Counted from the stretch's first letter, positions 1-8,083 are shown. The stretch: 20,724 bases of DNA from Deltaproteobacteria bacterium (GCA_031257955.1 JAIRNQ010000348.1:1-20724), one strand, 5' to 3'. Made by a program: numbers and translations. The notes: generated by a model from the sequence alone, not told the origin.

Positions 1-744
1 ATTGAGTTCGAAAACGTCAGTTTCGGCTATATCCCGGGGCAAAAAACCATCAACGGGTTAAACTTAACTTTCCGGACCGGGGCCACGACCGCCCTGGTCG
101 GACCCTCCGGGGGCGGCAAGACGACCATTACCGGGCTCATGGCCAGATTCTGGGATCCGGACTCGGGACGGATCCTCATAGGCGGCACTGACATCAGGGA
201 GATGGAAAACGAAAAACTAAACTCGCTCTTCAGTTTCGTCTTTCAAGACGTCTACCTCTTTCAGGACACGATATTGGAAAACATCAAAGTGGGCGACAAA
301 TCGGCAACCGACGAGAAAGCCATGGAAGCGGCCAAGCTGGCCCGCTGCCATGAATTCATCGAGGCCATGGAAAACGGTTACCAGACCCGGGTCGGCGAAG
401 GCGGGGCCACCCTCTCGGGCGGGGAGAGGCAAAGGATCTCCATAGCCAGGGCCATTTTGAAGAACGCGCCCATAGTCGTGCTGGACGAAGCCACCGCCTC
501 GATGGACCCGGAAAACGAGAGAAACATCCAACTGGCCATCTCCTCGTTGGTTAAGGGCAAAACGCTGATAGTCATAGCCCATAGGCTCAAAACCGTGGTC
601 GGTGCCGATCTGATCGCCGTAATTGAGCGGGGCCGGATCGAGGAAGCCGGCACCCACGAAAGCCTTCTGGGGATAGACGGTGTCTACCGCTCGCTATGGC
701 GGGAGCAGGAAAAAACCGGGGGCTGGAAGTTGGCCAAAAAATAG
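1..744 (+). CDS. ABC transporter ATP-binding protein (exporter type), 5' truncated
   Basis: The reading frame is open from the first base, so only the nucleotide-binding domain is in the window (247 codons); the membrane domain must lie to the left. Visible motifs in order: Walker A GPSGGGKTT (window residues 34-42), Q-loop FVFQD, signature LSGGERQR, Walker B IVVLDEATA, and the H-loop IAHRL. The layout fits the ABCB/MsbA-like half-exporters that carry a fused membrane domain, and phrases such as RFWDPDSG and FVFQDVYLFQDTILENI recall the IrtB/YbtQ siderophore-export branch; that subfamily is inference. Such proteins use ATP hydrolysis in the cytoplasm to drive transport of a substrate that cannot be read from this part. 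The protein ends LAKK with TAG. No clear T-rich terminator follows. Family certain, substrate unknown. Confidence 0.93.
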   Translation: MEFENVSFGYIPGQKTINGLNLTFRTGATTALVGPSGGGKTTITGLMARFWDPDSGRILIGGTDIREMENEKLNSLFSFVFQDVYLFQDTILENIKVGDKSATDEKAMEAAKLARCHEFIEAMENGYQTRVGEGGATLSGGERQRISIARAILKNAPIVVLDEATASMDPENERNIQLAISSLVKGKTLIVIAHRLKTVVGADLIAVIERGRIEEAGTHESLLGIDGVYRSLWREQEKTGGWKLAKK

Positions 745-1087
745 GCCTGAGGGCCCCCTTGCCGCTCCCAGCTCTGGCCGTTCCGGGCCTTGGGGGAGGC
801 AACCAAGGGGGGCCAAGTAGGGCTTAACGACCGATTGAATCGGGAGGCCAAGGGTAGGACCGGGTGAGCCGGAGACCCCACCGGGCCAGCCGGGACCTCG
901 GGTATCGGCGGGTGAGGGATTGATTGCCAAACTGTCGGCAATGTGTCATACTCAACCTAAGCGCTGGCCTTAGACGGTTACTGGGACCCCTTAAAGTGGT
1001 CGGCTTTGGTCCCAGGCGCGAATCGGTAGACCGAAAGGCTTCGTCCTCCACCAACACCTTGGCCGCCTGGCCCCACTGGCATACTAT
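745..1087. other. 343-bp intergenic region without a recognised element
   Basis: No convincing gene or terminator is seen. There is an imperfect inverted repeat with arms CCTTGG and CCAAGG near 790-809, with no T-tract after it. A TTGGCC (1059-1064) and TACTAT (1082-1087) pair 17 bases apart sits directly on the next start codon. If used as a promoter it would give a leaderless or shortened transcript, but both boxes are poor and this may be chance. Confidence 0.4.
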
Positions 1088-1837
1088 ATGACCACCGATT
1101 CCGACAACTGTCTGCCTCCGGCCCCCAAAGGCCGCTTGTTCGTCTGGCCAAACGTGTGCCCGGAAGGCTTGCGGCCCCCTCTACCCTGCCACTACCTGAC
1201 CTGGCCGTCCTGGGAATGTTTTAGGCTCAATGATTTGGGGCTTTCGCCGGCCACGGAATCCATTATCCCCATCGAGCTTGAGGATCCGCCGGCTTTCAGC
1301 GCCTCATTGCGGAGCCTGTTGGATTCCGCCGGCTACGCCGCGGTCAACTATACCCTGGCCGGCTTGTCCGGTACCCTTCCGGTATCGCCCTTGGCCGGCG
1401 AGGAAAGCCCCAGGGCCCTGGCCAGGGCCATCAGGGGCGACCCGATCGACCCTTACGCCCACGTCCCCAACCGCCACAACCTGGGGACGAATCCGGCCTA
1501 TTTAATTTTGACCCTCTGGGCCTGCTCCCGGCACTTGTCCAGGCAAGCCGACGAGATCGTCCGTAATGCCCTTAACCGGCGCCAAGCCCTCCTGGATGCC
1601 TTATCCGGGCAAGCTGGCCAAGCCGGGGCCTTGGAACGGGAAGACAACCGACCGCCGGAACCTACGGTCTTGCGGGCCCTTTTTTCCTGCTGGCTGACGC
1701 TGGCCGCCCCAATACTGGGCCCGGACGATGGACTCTGGACTCCCCTGGAAGACAGCCGGGAGGAAGCGACCAGGGCCCTGGCCAAGCACAGGTCGATCAA
1801 GGCCAAAATTTGGCCTGACGTAAATTCTTTGGACTAA
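1088..1837 (+). CDS. hypothetical protein, 249 aa, upstream of hyuA-like gene
   Basis: I do not recognise a family. The codon use (mostly G or C in the third position) matches the neighbouring real genes, which argues that it is expressed. The protein has one methionine only, the start. It has several Cys and Trp in the first 60 residues (for example CHYLTWPSWECF), no signal peptide and no clear membrane segment. The middle contains PYAHVPNRHNLGTNPAYLIL, a polar segment that could be a substrate loop. No Shine-Dalgarno lies before ATG 1088; the frame is open back to 995 without another ATG, GTG or TTG, so the start is the best available but weak. It ends 39 bases before the ATG of the hydantoinase-like gene on the same strand, so the two are probably one operon and may share a task. 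Confidence 0.65.
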   Translation: MTTDSDNCLPPAPKGRLFVWPNVCPEGLRPPLPCHYLTWPSWECFRLNDLGLSPATESIIPIELEDPPAFSASLRSLLDSAGYAAVNYTLAGLSGTLPVSPLAGEESPRALARAIRGDPIDPYAHVPNRHNLGTNPAYLILTLWACSRHLSRQADEIVRNALNRRQALLDALSGQAGQAGALEREDNRPPEPTVLRALFSCWLTLAAPILGPDDGLWTPLEDSREEATRALAKHRSIKAKIWPDVNSLD

Positions 1838-1876
1838 AGGCTCTTAAACTTAATTTAGTTTTTGGGGATAAACGCC

Positions 1877-4012
1877 ATGCCATCGTTTTCATGGAAAGAT
1901 GGCCGTGAAAGCGGCCAAGGTGGGGACAACCGTCCATTCGATCGCTTCGAGGGAAACGGGGCCCGACCGGCCACCGGGCTGGTGTTGGCCTTGGACACGG
2001 GCGGCACCAACACGGACGCGGTACTATACGATCCTTCCAGCGGGGCCGTACTGGCCGAGGCCAAAGACTCCACCACCCACCACGATCTGGCCATCGGCAT
2101 AGTCGGGGCCCTGACCGCCCTTTCCAAGAAAGTTAAATTTGAGGACCTCCGCGACCGGATCCGCTCGGTTAACCTTTCGACCACGCTGGCCACCAACGCC
2201 ATAGCCGAAGGCTACGGCCATCGGGTCGGGCTGGTAATGGTCGGTCTGGATAGCGGACAAGAGTTGGTCCGAAATCTTTTGGCCAAGCTCCCGGCGGTCA
2301 CCCCCATCTTCGTTTCCGGGGGCCACGATTATTACGGACGGGAAGAGACGCCCCTTGACGGGGACGAACTGGCCAGGGAAGTAAAAAAGGCCGCCCCGGT
2401 CGTCTCGGCCTGGGCCATTTCCTCGTTTTTCAGCGTAAAAAATCCAGCCCACGAACTTCGGGCCCAGGAAATAATTAAATCCTTAAGCGATAAGCCGGTC
2501 ACCTTGGGCCGACACCTGACCGGGGAACTCGGGGCCATGCGCCGGGCGGCCACCGCCGCCTTGAACGCCGGGCTGGTCATAATCGTCAACCGCCTTCTGG
2601 ACGCCGTGGCCGACGGTCTGGCCCGACTGGACATCTCCGCCCCCATTATGGTCGTTAAGGGCGACGGCGGGCTAGTCGGTGAGCGCTGGGCCAGGACCAG
2701 GCCCATAGAAACGGTGGTATCCGGGCCGGCGGCCGGCCTGGTTGGGGCCATGCGCCTGGCCAGGGGTTTTCTGGAGCCCAACCAGAAAGATCTATGGGTA
2801 CTGGACGTCGGCGGCACCACCTCGGATCTGGCCTACCTCCAAGACGGCCTGCCGGCGGTCAGTCAAGACGGGGCCATGGTCGGGCAATGGCACACCATGG
2901 TCCAGGCCGTGGACATCTTCACCCGGGGCTTGGGCGGCGACAGTTTGGTTGACGTGGCCCCCACCGGGGAAATTCTTATCGGGCCCCGCAGGGTTCTCCC
3001 TCTGTGCCGTCTGGAAGAACTCCACCCCGGCTCGGTCACCGTCTCTGGCATCGGTACCTCCCCAAACCGGGAACCCAACCTGACCTTTCTCATCCCCAAC
3101 CTCCCGCCGGGCCCAGAGATGGGCGAGGACGAGACCGACATCCTGGCCATCCTCTCCCAGAGGGAAGGCCGCCCGCTGAAGCTCTCCGAATACCAGACCC
3201 GCTGCCTGGCCCTCGGTCGCCTCTTCCCGGGCCTTCGAGTGCTGACCCACCCGGCCATTCTAGCCTCCTCGGTAACCCCCACCGACTGCATGAACGTCTT
3301 GGGCCTTTTCAACTGCGGTTCCCTGGAGGCCTCTTATCTGGGAACCGGCATTCTGGCGGCCAAGGCCGGCCTGGGGGTGGAAGAGTTTTGCCGAAAGGTA
3401 CTGGACCGAGCCGGGGAAATCCTGGCCAGCGACATCCTGGCCATGGCCCTAAACAAGGAAGGCCTTAAATACTCCCTTGACGATTTTGCCAAAAATAAAG
3501 TTTTGGGCCGGATGGTTTCGGGCGAAAAGGGAAAACTCATCGAGCTCCGCTCTAGCCTAAAAGACACGGTCATTCTGCTGGGAGCGCCGGCCCAGGTCAT
3601 GGCCCCTTACGTGGCCAAGCACACCGGGGCCACGGTCGTGGCCCCTCCCGGCTGCCAAGTGGCCAGCGCCGTCGGGGCGGCCGCCTCGACCGTTTCGCTG
3701 ATCCGCAAGGTGGACGTAGTTTCCTTGCCCGACTTTAGCGGCTTTAGGGCCTTCCTCCCCGACAAGATGATGGACGCCAACAAACTGGAACGGATCGTGA
3801 ACTTGGCCGCCATCCATATGGAAAAGCACATGAAAGAACTGGCGGCCATGGCCGGCCTGTCGGGCCAAGCCCGCGTCTCCATGGAGCGCCAGGACCGCGA
3901 CGCCCGACTAAACGACGGCACCCGCATGATCATGGGCTCTACCCTGACCTTCAGGGTAAACGAGGCCGCGACCGGCCAGGAATCTTTTGAGGGCGCCGTT
4001 TCCGTGGCCTAA
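1877..4012 (+). CDS. hydantoinase/oxoprolinase family protein (HyuA-like), 711 aa
   Basis: This is a stand-alone HyuA-type subunit of the ASKHA ATPase fold. The family performs ATP-dependent ring opening of hydantoins or 5-oxoproline or related carboxylations, usually with a HyuB partner; no hyuB is in the window. The N-terminal phosphate loop LALDTGGTNTDAV lies at about residues 38-49 and the second nucleotide loop LDVGGTTSDLAYL at about 310-322. Typical linking motifs include STTLATNAI, FVSGGHDYYG and SGPAAGLVGAM. The length is near the family norm. ATG 1877 is chosen because GGGG at 1864-1867 sits 9 bases upstream; a TTG at 1862 is in frame but would overlap that site. About 33 residues precede the ATPase core, a low-complexity extension. 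The upstream 249-aa gene is likely cotranscribed. Family firm; substrate unknown. Confidence 0.9.
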   Translation: MPSFSWKDGRESGQGGDNRPFDRFEGNGARPATGLVLALDTGGTNTDAVLYDPSSGAVLAEAKDSTTHHDLAIGIVGALTALSKKVKFEDLRDRIRSVNLSTTLATNAIAEGYGHRVGLVMVGLDSGQELVRNLLAKLPAVTPIFVSGGHDYYGREETPLDGDELAREVKKAAPVVSAWAISSFFSVKNPAHELRAQEIIKSLSDKPVTLGRHLTGELGAMRRAATAALNAGLVIIVNRLLDAVADGLARLDISAPIMVVKGDGGLVGERWARTRPIETVVSGPAAGLVGAMRLARGFLEPNQKDLWVLDVGGTTSDLAYLQDGLPAVSQDGAMVGQWHTMVQAVDIFTRGLGGDSLVDVAPTGEILIGPRRVLPLCRLEELHPGSVTVSGIGTSPNREPNLTFLIPNLPPGPEMGEDETDILAILSQREGRPLKLSEYQTRCLALGRLFPGLRVLTHPAILASSVTPTDCMNVLGLFNCGSLEASYLGTGILAAKAGLGVEEFCRKVLDRAGEILASDILAMALNKEGLKYSLDDFAKNKVLGRMVSGEKGKLIELRSSLKDTVILLGAPAQVMAPYVAKHTGATVVAPPGCQVASAVGAAASTVSLIRKVDVVSLPDFSGFRAFLPDKMMDANKLERIVNLAAIHMEKHMKELAAMAGLSGQARVSMERQDRDARLNDGTRMIMGSTLTFRVNEAATGQESFEGAVSVA

Positions 4013-4112
4013 ACCCAAAGCCCCAGCCGGGAGGCTTTCGCGGGACCCTTTGGCGGAAAACTTTCGCCGGAATCTTTTGTTCGCCCCCAAAAGAGCCTTG
4101 ACTCCCCCCCAT

Positions 4113-4157
4113 AAAAAAACCCCCAGGGACAATCCTTGGGGGTTATTCGTTTTTTGG
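4113..4157. terminator. bidirectional intrinsic terminator between hyuA-like and cheR-like genes
   Basis: Arms AACCCCCAGG (from 4118) and CCTTGGGGGTT (to 4144) form a GC-rich hairpin with one mismatch and a short loop. A T-run follows at 4150-4155 on the plus strand, and the A-run at 4113-4119 gives a seven-T tract directly after the stem on the minus strand. It lies between two convergent genes and can stop both; the minus-strand reading is the stronger. Confidence 0.88.
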
Positions 4158-4201
4158 GGCCCGACCGCCGGCGGGGTTAAAACCATGGGGCTGGAGTGGC
4201 T

Positions 4202-6316
4202 TCAGTCCACCCAGGCCTCAATGGCCTTACGAATCTCGGCGGCCCGCTCGTGACGATCCTGGGCGGCCTCTAGATCGGCCATGCGGTAAAGGTTCTTGAC
4301 ATTGGCCAAGATCCGATTTGGCTCTCGGTCCATGAGTTCCCACAACGCGGCCCTGGCCGTGTCCGGGTCGGTCGTTATGTTGTCGTCAAAGACCTGGAGC
4401 AAGTTAGCCTCGACCGAGCCGCTCTCATCCTTGCCCATAAACCTTGTCTCTTGACTGCCGGTAAGGAGCCCGAGAGTCCTCTCGAATTCGGGGTTTTCGC
4501 GCGCCTCCGCCACCTTATGGGGCGGCCTTTTCGGTTTGTGAAAAACGTTGCGCCCGTGGCCGCCCCTTATCGCCTCGGGGGCCCGGCCGTAGATGACCCC
4601 TTCCCTCTCCTCGAAATCCAGACCGGGCACGAAAGGCAAAAGCTCGCCCGGGGAAGTGAGAAGAACGCCGCCCGGGGCCAGCATGGAGGCCATCTCCCGG
4701 GCCAAGAGTTTAACTTTCTGCTCGGGGCAGTCAAAAGTGCGGGCCCGGCAAAAAATGAAATCGTAAAAGCCCAGCCGGTCGATTTTGGCGGCGCCCTCGG
4801 TGTCGGCCGGGTTATACTTAAAAAAATTCACGGCCGGTCCCAAGTTGGTATTGAAATGCCAGCCGGCCGCCCTCAGGGTAAACCAACGGTTGGCTACTTC
4901 GGGAGTCAGCCAGCCCAAATCCGTTTTAGTGAAGTTGGCCTCCCTGGCCTTCTTTAGGGTAACCTCGCTAATGTCGCAGGCATCGATTAAAAAACGCCAG
5001 TCCAGGAAGCTTAAACGGTGGAGTCGCATAAAAAGGCTTAGCGAATACGGCTCAAAGCCATACCAGCAGCCGACAGACAAAAACCTAATCTCGCGGACGG
5101 AGGCCAGGGTCGATTTCTCTAGCATTAGCTCGCCCATAACCTCGTATTGGTGCTGATGGCGAAAAAACCCATCCTCGCGGCCGGCATCGACCAGATCCCA
5201 AAGCGCGTCCCATTCCTTGGGCGACTTCCTTAAAGTCACCAAATATTCGGCCGAAGAGACCCTAAGCGTTTTTCGCCTTTCCCTGGCCGCCCGCAGAATC
5301 CTCTTCCGCCCCGCCTGGCTCCCGCCTCGCCAATAAAAGACCTCGGCTTGGCGCAATAGCTCCCCCTCGTTGTCGTCCCAAGGGCTCTTCCCGTCCAGCT
5401 CAGCCTCCTCCGGCGCCGGGGCCTCAGACGGGGCTGGGGACTCGGCCTTGGTCCCCTTGGCCTTCCGGGGCTTGGCTGGGTGCTTGGCCTTGGTTTCCTT
5501 GGCCTTCCGGGGCTCGGCCTTGGGTTCTTCGGCCATCAGCGACTCTCGAGGTTCCTTGGAAACGGTCGCGGTTTGGCTAACTCCCCGCGCCGCCAGGCCA
5601 GCGACGGCCAGGGCCTCGGCCCAGGGGTCCGGAAAAACCTCAGCTTCGGGCGCCTCGGCCTCGCCTTTGGCCAGGGTAGGTTCTTTCGGTTTAACGTCAT
5701 CGATCCCGTCTGTCATGTGGGCTTCTGGCCCCCCGGCCTCGCCTTTGGCCAGGGATGGTTCTTTCGGTTTAACGTCGTCGCTCCCGTTTGTCATCTCGGC
5801 TGCGGGCACCTCGGCCTCGCCTTTGGCCAGGGTTTGGCCAACTCCCCGCGCCGCCAGGCCAGCGATGGCCAGGGGCTCAGCCCAGAGATCCGGAAAAACC
5901 TCGGCTTCGGGCCCCCCGGCCTCACCTTTCGCCAGGGAAGGTTCTTTCGGTTTGGTGTCGTCGATCTCGTCTGTCATCTCGGCTTCGGGCACCTCGGCCT
6001 CGTCTTTCGCCGTGGTTTGGCCAACTCCCCTCGCCGCCAAGCCAGCGATGGCCAGGGGCTCAGCCCAGAGATCCGGAAAAACCTCGGCTTCGGGCCCCCC
6101 GGCCTCACCTTTCGTCAGGGGAGGTTCTTTCGGTTTGGTATCGTCGATCTCGTCTGTCATGATGGCTTCGGGCCCCTCGGGCTCAACTTTCGCCAGGGAA
6201 GGTTCTCTCGGTTTAATATCGTCGATCTCGTCTGTCATCTCGGCTTCGGGCATCTCGGCCTCATCTTTCGCCAGGGAAGGTTCTCTCGGTTTAATATCGT
6301 CGATTTCGTCTGTCAT
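4202..6316 (-). CDS. CheR-like SAM methyltransferase with a tandem-repeat N-terminus, 704 aa
   Basis: The C-terminal part is a CheR-type methyltransferase: REDGFFRH at about 380-387, the SAM loop FLSVGCWYGFEPYSLSL at about 412-428, the acidic ACDISEVTLKKAREANF at about 446-462, YDFIFCRARTFDC at about 518-530 and LAPGGVLLTSPGE at about 546-558. CheR enzymes methylate glutamates of chemoreceptors; here no chemotaxis gene is near. A short helical stretch (about 650-700) resembling a TPR end follows. Residues 1-250 are six copies of a 26-residue unit starting MTDEIDD, with a 35-residue VFPDLWAE unit inserted after copies 3 and 4 and a diverged version after copy 6. Residues 257-310 are Lys/Ala/Pro rich. 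Every repeat offers an ATG, and the repeat pattern (SAEAPEAP) runs upstream of 6316, so the true start is uncertain; 6316 is the first in-frame start after a stop. Confidence 0.8.
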   Translation of the reverse strand: MTDEIDDIKPREPSLAKDEAEMPEAEMTDEIDDIKPREPSLAKVEPEGPEAIMTDEIDDTKPKEPPLTKGEAGGPEAEVFPDLWAEPLAIAGLAARGVGQTTAKDEAEVPEAEMTDEIDDTKPKEPSLAKGEAGGPEAEVFPDLWAEPLAIAGLAARGVGQTLAKGEAEVPAAEMTNGSDDVKPKEPSLAKGEAGGPEAHMTDGIDDVKPKEPTLAKGEAEAPEAEVFPDPWAEALAVAGLAARGVSQTATVSKEPRESLMAEEPKAEPRKAKETKAKHPAKPRKAKGTKAESPAPSEAPAPEEAELDGKSPWDDNEGELLRQAEVFYWRGGSQAGRKRILRAARERRKTLRVSSAEYLVTLRKSPKEWDALWDLVDAGREDGFFRHQHQYEVMGELMLEKSTLASVREIRFLSVGCWYGFEPYSLSLFMRLHRLSFLDWRFLIDACDISEVTLKKAREANFTKTDLGWLTPEVANRWFTLRAAGWHFNTNLGPAVNFFKYNPADTEGAAKIDRLGFYDFIFCRARTFDCPEQKVKLLAREMASMLAPGGVLLTSPGELLPFVPGLDFEEREGVIYGRAPEAIRGGHGRNVFHKPKRPPHKVAEARENPEFERTLGLLTGSQETRFMGKDESGSVEANLLQVFDDNITTDPDTARAALWELMDREPNRILANVKNLYRMADLEAAQDRHERAAEIRKAIEAWVD
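5567..6316 (-). repeat. coding tandem repeats (78-bp and 105-bp units) in the cheR-like gene
   Basis: Six units of 78 bp encode M-T-D/N-x-x-D-D-x-K-P-K/R-E-P at residues 1, 27, 53, 114, 175 and 201. Units 3 and 4 are each followed by a 105-bp unit (VFPDLWAEPLAIAGLAARG), giving two nearly identical 183-bp blocks at 5978-6160 and 5795-5977; copy 6 has a diverged version. All units are multiples of three, so gain or loss of copies keeps the frame. Confidence 0.92.
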
Positions 6317-6534
6317 GGGGGCTTCGGGCGCCTCGGCCGAGTAGGCCGGGACTTGGGGAGAGGTGACACCCGTTAGGGCAAGGGAGGGAGGTCAATCGGT
6401 AACGGGGCACCAATTTTGGGAGTCGGCGGGAATAGTGTGAGCCGGGTCCATTCAAGGGGCGCTTGATTGCGGGGTTTCAGCCAGGGTCCCCTCCGGGTGC
6501 CCACCGTTTAGGCTTAAAGGTGGGCCCTTGTCCG

Positions 6535-7233
6535 TCAGTCAAGCGGGCGGGAAAGAATGGCCTTGATGTCCAGAAGCTCCTGAATGGCCTCTTTCAGTTC
6601 GTCGCTCTGGACCAGAGTCTTAGGCCCCGCTGGGGCCCCGAAGGGCTGGAAACCGACGAGCTGGGCCCAGGCGGGTTGGGGCCCAGTGGCCTTGATTTCA
6701 GTGGGGCTAGCCTCGGCTTCTGGGGAACGGGTTTGGGGCAAATCGCCCAATTCTGGGACAGCTCGGGCTGGGCCAGCTTGGGCCAGACTAGTCCGCTCCG
6801 AGACTGGTTGGTCCGAGACTGGCGGGGTTGGGTCTGGCAGGGCTTTACCGGAGAAAATGGTGCTTAGCCCTACGCCCAACTGACCGGGCACCAGGTCGGC
6901 CACCGCCCGCTGCAGGACCGGTTCTTCCGTGGACGGATTGTCCGGGGCTAGGTCGGACTCTTCGGTCCTTTCCGGGTCGAAGCCCTTCAGGCGCTTGCGG
7001 GCCCCGGCCACGGTGTATCGTTCATCGTGCAGGAGACGCTTAATCTCCTTAAATATCTCCAGGTGTTTAGCGGTGTAAAGGTTTCGTTTGTTTCCGAGTT
7101 TGATGGGAACTATCTGGGGAAACTCTTTGGCCCAGTAGCGAAGGACGTATTCCTCCACACCCAACTGCTCGGACAAATCTTTGGCTTTGAAAAATATTTT
7201 GTCGTATTTTGATTCGCTTTCCGAGCCCGTCAA
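6535..7233 (-). CDS. MerR family DNA-binding regulator, 232 aa, with long disordered tail
   Basis: Residues 13-85 form a MerR winged helix-turn-helix: FFKAKDLSEQLGVEEYVLRYW, then KRNLYTAKHLEIFKEIKRLL and the YTVAGARKRL helix. This is the small MerR-like protein commonly found after ihfA in proteobacteria. The rest (about 90-232) is rich in Pro, Ala, Ser and acidic residues, with no cysteine cluster or recognised ligand domain, and much longer than usual for this position; the last 35 residues (LVQSDELKEAIQELLDIKAIL) look helical and may dimerise. The start is TTG at 7233: GGGGAGG at 7241-7247 lies 7 bases upstream and there is no early ATG in frame. It follows ihfA after a 168-bp spacer holding 36-bp repeats. 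Target genes are unknown. Confidence 0.85.
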   Translation of the reverse strand: MTGSESESKYDKIFFKAKDLSEQLGVEEYVLRYWAKEFPQIVPIKLGNKRNLYTAKHLEIFKEIKRLLHDERYTVAGARKRLKGFDPERTEESDLAPDNPSTEEPVLQRAVADLVPGQLGVGLSTIFSGKALPDPTPPVSDQPVSERTSLAQAGPARAVPELGDLPQTRSPEAEASPTEIKATGPQPAWAQLVGFQPFGAPAGPKTLVQSDELKEAIQELLDIKAILSRPLD

Positions 7234-7255
7234 AATTCTGCCTCCCCTAAACTCC

Positions 7256-7272
7256 CGAGGCCTTCGGCCTCG
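7256..7272. other. short perfect hairpin in the merR leader
   Basis: Seven-base arms CGAGGCC and GGCCTCG flank TTC. On the plus strand the loop is the stable C-TTCG-G type. On the minus strand it lies about 10 bases before the merR ribosome-binding site and could affect translation. No T-tract follows, so it is not a terminator. Confidence 0.5.
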
Positions 7273-7283
7273 CCTTTGGCCGC

Positions 7284-7391
7284 AAGCATGACCCTGGCTT
7301 TGGCCCCGCCTCGGGCTTCAAGCATGACCCTGGCTTTGGCCCCGCCTTGGGCTTCAAGCATGACCCTGGCTTTGGCCCCGCCTTGGGCCTA
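7284..7391. repeat. 36-bp tandem repeat, three copies, between ihfA and merR
   Basis: Three head-to-tail 36-bp units begin with AAGCATGACCCTGGC at 7284, 7320 and 7356; copies 1 and 2 differ at one base and copy 3 only in its last bases. A decayed fourth copy seems to run on toward 7402 and a related GCCTTTGGCC stretch precedes the array. There are no unique spacers, so it is not a CRISPR array. The array fills most of the 168-bp spacer ahead of merR. Confidence 0.93.
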
Positions 7392-7401
7392 AAGCTTGGC
7401 T

Positions 7402-7908
7402 TCACGCTTGATCGTCCGTCGCCTTGCCCGGGTCCGGGGCCCCTGGCCCGTCCGGTTCCGTGGCCCCCGTGTCAGCGTCAGCTTCTGGACCCGTTTCCGC
7501 CGAAGCGGCGTCGGCCGGGCCGGTTCCCCACGGGCCGGGTTCCCCCGGGACGTATTGGGGCAGGGCGGCCGCTCGCGACTGGATTATAAACTCGGCCATG
7601 GACGCCCGTAGACTCGGGCTCATGGCGAAAGAAAGCCTGTTTTTGGCCGGGACGTTGGCTAGCTTCCCGGTCTTGGGATTGCGCCCCGGCCGGGCCGGGG
7701 TGGGTTTGACTTGAAAGCTGCCCAAGCCGGACAAAACCACGCGCTCGCCGTTGCCCAAGCCCTTGGCCATGATGTCCAGAAACCGCTCCAGTATGTGCTT
7801 GGCGTCCTTGCGGGAGATGGCCAGGCAGTCGTGAAGAATCTGGATAATTTCGGCCCTGGTAAGGTCAGGTTCTTCCGTTAGTTTCAATGGCAACCCATCC
7901 GCAGGCAA
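7402..7908 (-). CDS. ihfA: integration host factor alpha-like (HU/IHF family) protein, 168 aa
   Basis: Residues 15-110 are an HU/IHF fold: LTRAEIIQILHDCLAISRKDAKHILERF (helices), GNGERVVLSGLGSFQV, then the beta-arm with the DNA-kinking proline motif ARPGRNPKTG (about 72-81). IHF bends DNA in the nucleoid and assists recombination and promoters; the alpha subunit is normally encoded right after pheT, as here. The protein is about 70 residues longer than usual: a 14-residue N-terminal extension and a 55-residue acidic, Pro/Gly/Ala-rich tail (about 114-168). The start is uncertain: TTG 7908 has only a weak GGGCGG upstream, TTG 7893 is an alternative, and there is no early ATG. Its upstream region is made of 65-bp repeats derived from the pheT end. 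Homodimer or partner (IhfB) cannot be told. Confidence 0.88.
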   Translation of the reverse strand: MPADGLPLKLTEEPDLTRAEIIQILHDCLAISRKDAKHILERFLDIMAKGLGNGERVVLSGLGSFQVKPTPARPGRNPKTGKLANVPAKNRLSFAMSPSLRASMAEFIIQSRAAALPQYVPGEPGPWGTGPADAASAETGPEADADTGATEPDGPGAPDPGKATDDQA

Positions 7909-8060
7909 GTGTCCGCCCAGGGTGTCGATCCGAGGAGGATCAGTCCATGAGTTTGGACGAAAAGACTTTTTTTGTGTCCGCCCAGGGTGCCGATCCGAGG
8001 AGGATCAGTCCATGAGTTTGGACGAAAAGACTTTTTTTGTGTCCGCCCAGGGTACCGATC
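7909..8060. repeat. 65-bp tandem repeat derived from the pheT 3' end
   Basis: Two full 65-bp units start with GTGTCCGCCCAGGGT at 7909 and 7974, and a third begins at 8039. The third continues, after a 14-base insertion, into the end of pheT: GGATCAG...CGAAAAGA...TTTTTT at 8081-8117 matches the unit at 8002-8038 at about 30 of 37 bases. Each unit contains a perfect small hairpin GATCC-N5-GGATC and a second GTCCA...TGGAC. The array forms the whole pheT-ihfA spacer and supplies the bases before the ihfA start. Confidence 0.93.
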
Positions 8061-8083
8061 CGAGGAGGTTCAGCCTCCGAGGA

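Noticed and set aside
815..905. Cobalamin-type riboswitch suggested by GAGCCGGAGACC
   Set aside because: The other conserved boxes and their order are missing, and the genes downstream do not suggest it.
5370..6376. Two long plus-strand frames opposite the cheR-like gene
   Set aside because: They mirror the coding repeats; the minus-strand frame has a recognisable CheR domain and continues well beyond the repeats.
6499..6525. Terminator after merR (GCCCACC/GGTGGGC hairpin)
   Set aside because: The 7-bp stem is perfect but there is no T-tract on the minus strand; not enough to call.
7284..7391. CRISPR array
   Set aside because: The 36-bp units are directly adjacent with no unique spacers and no cas genes are near.
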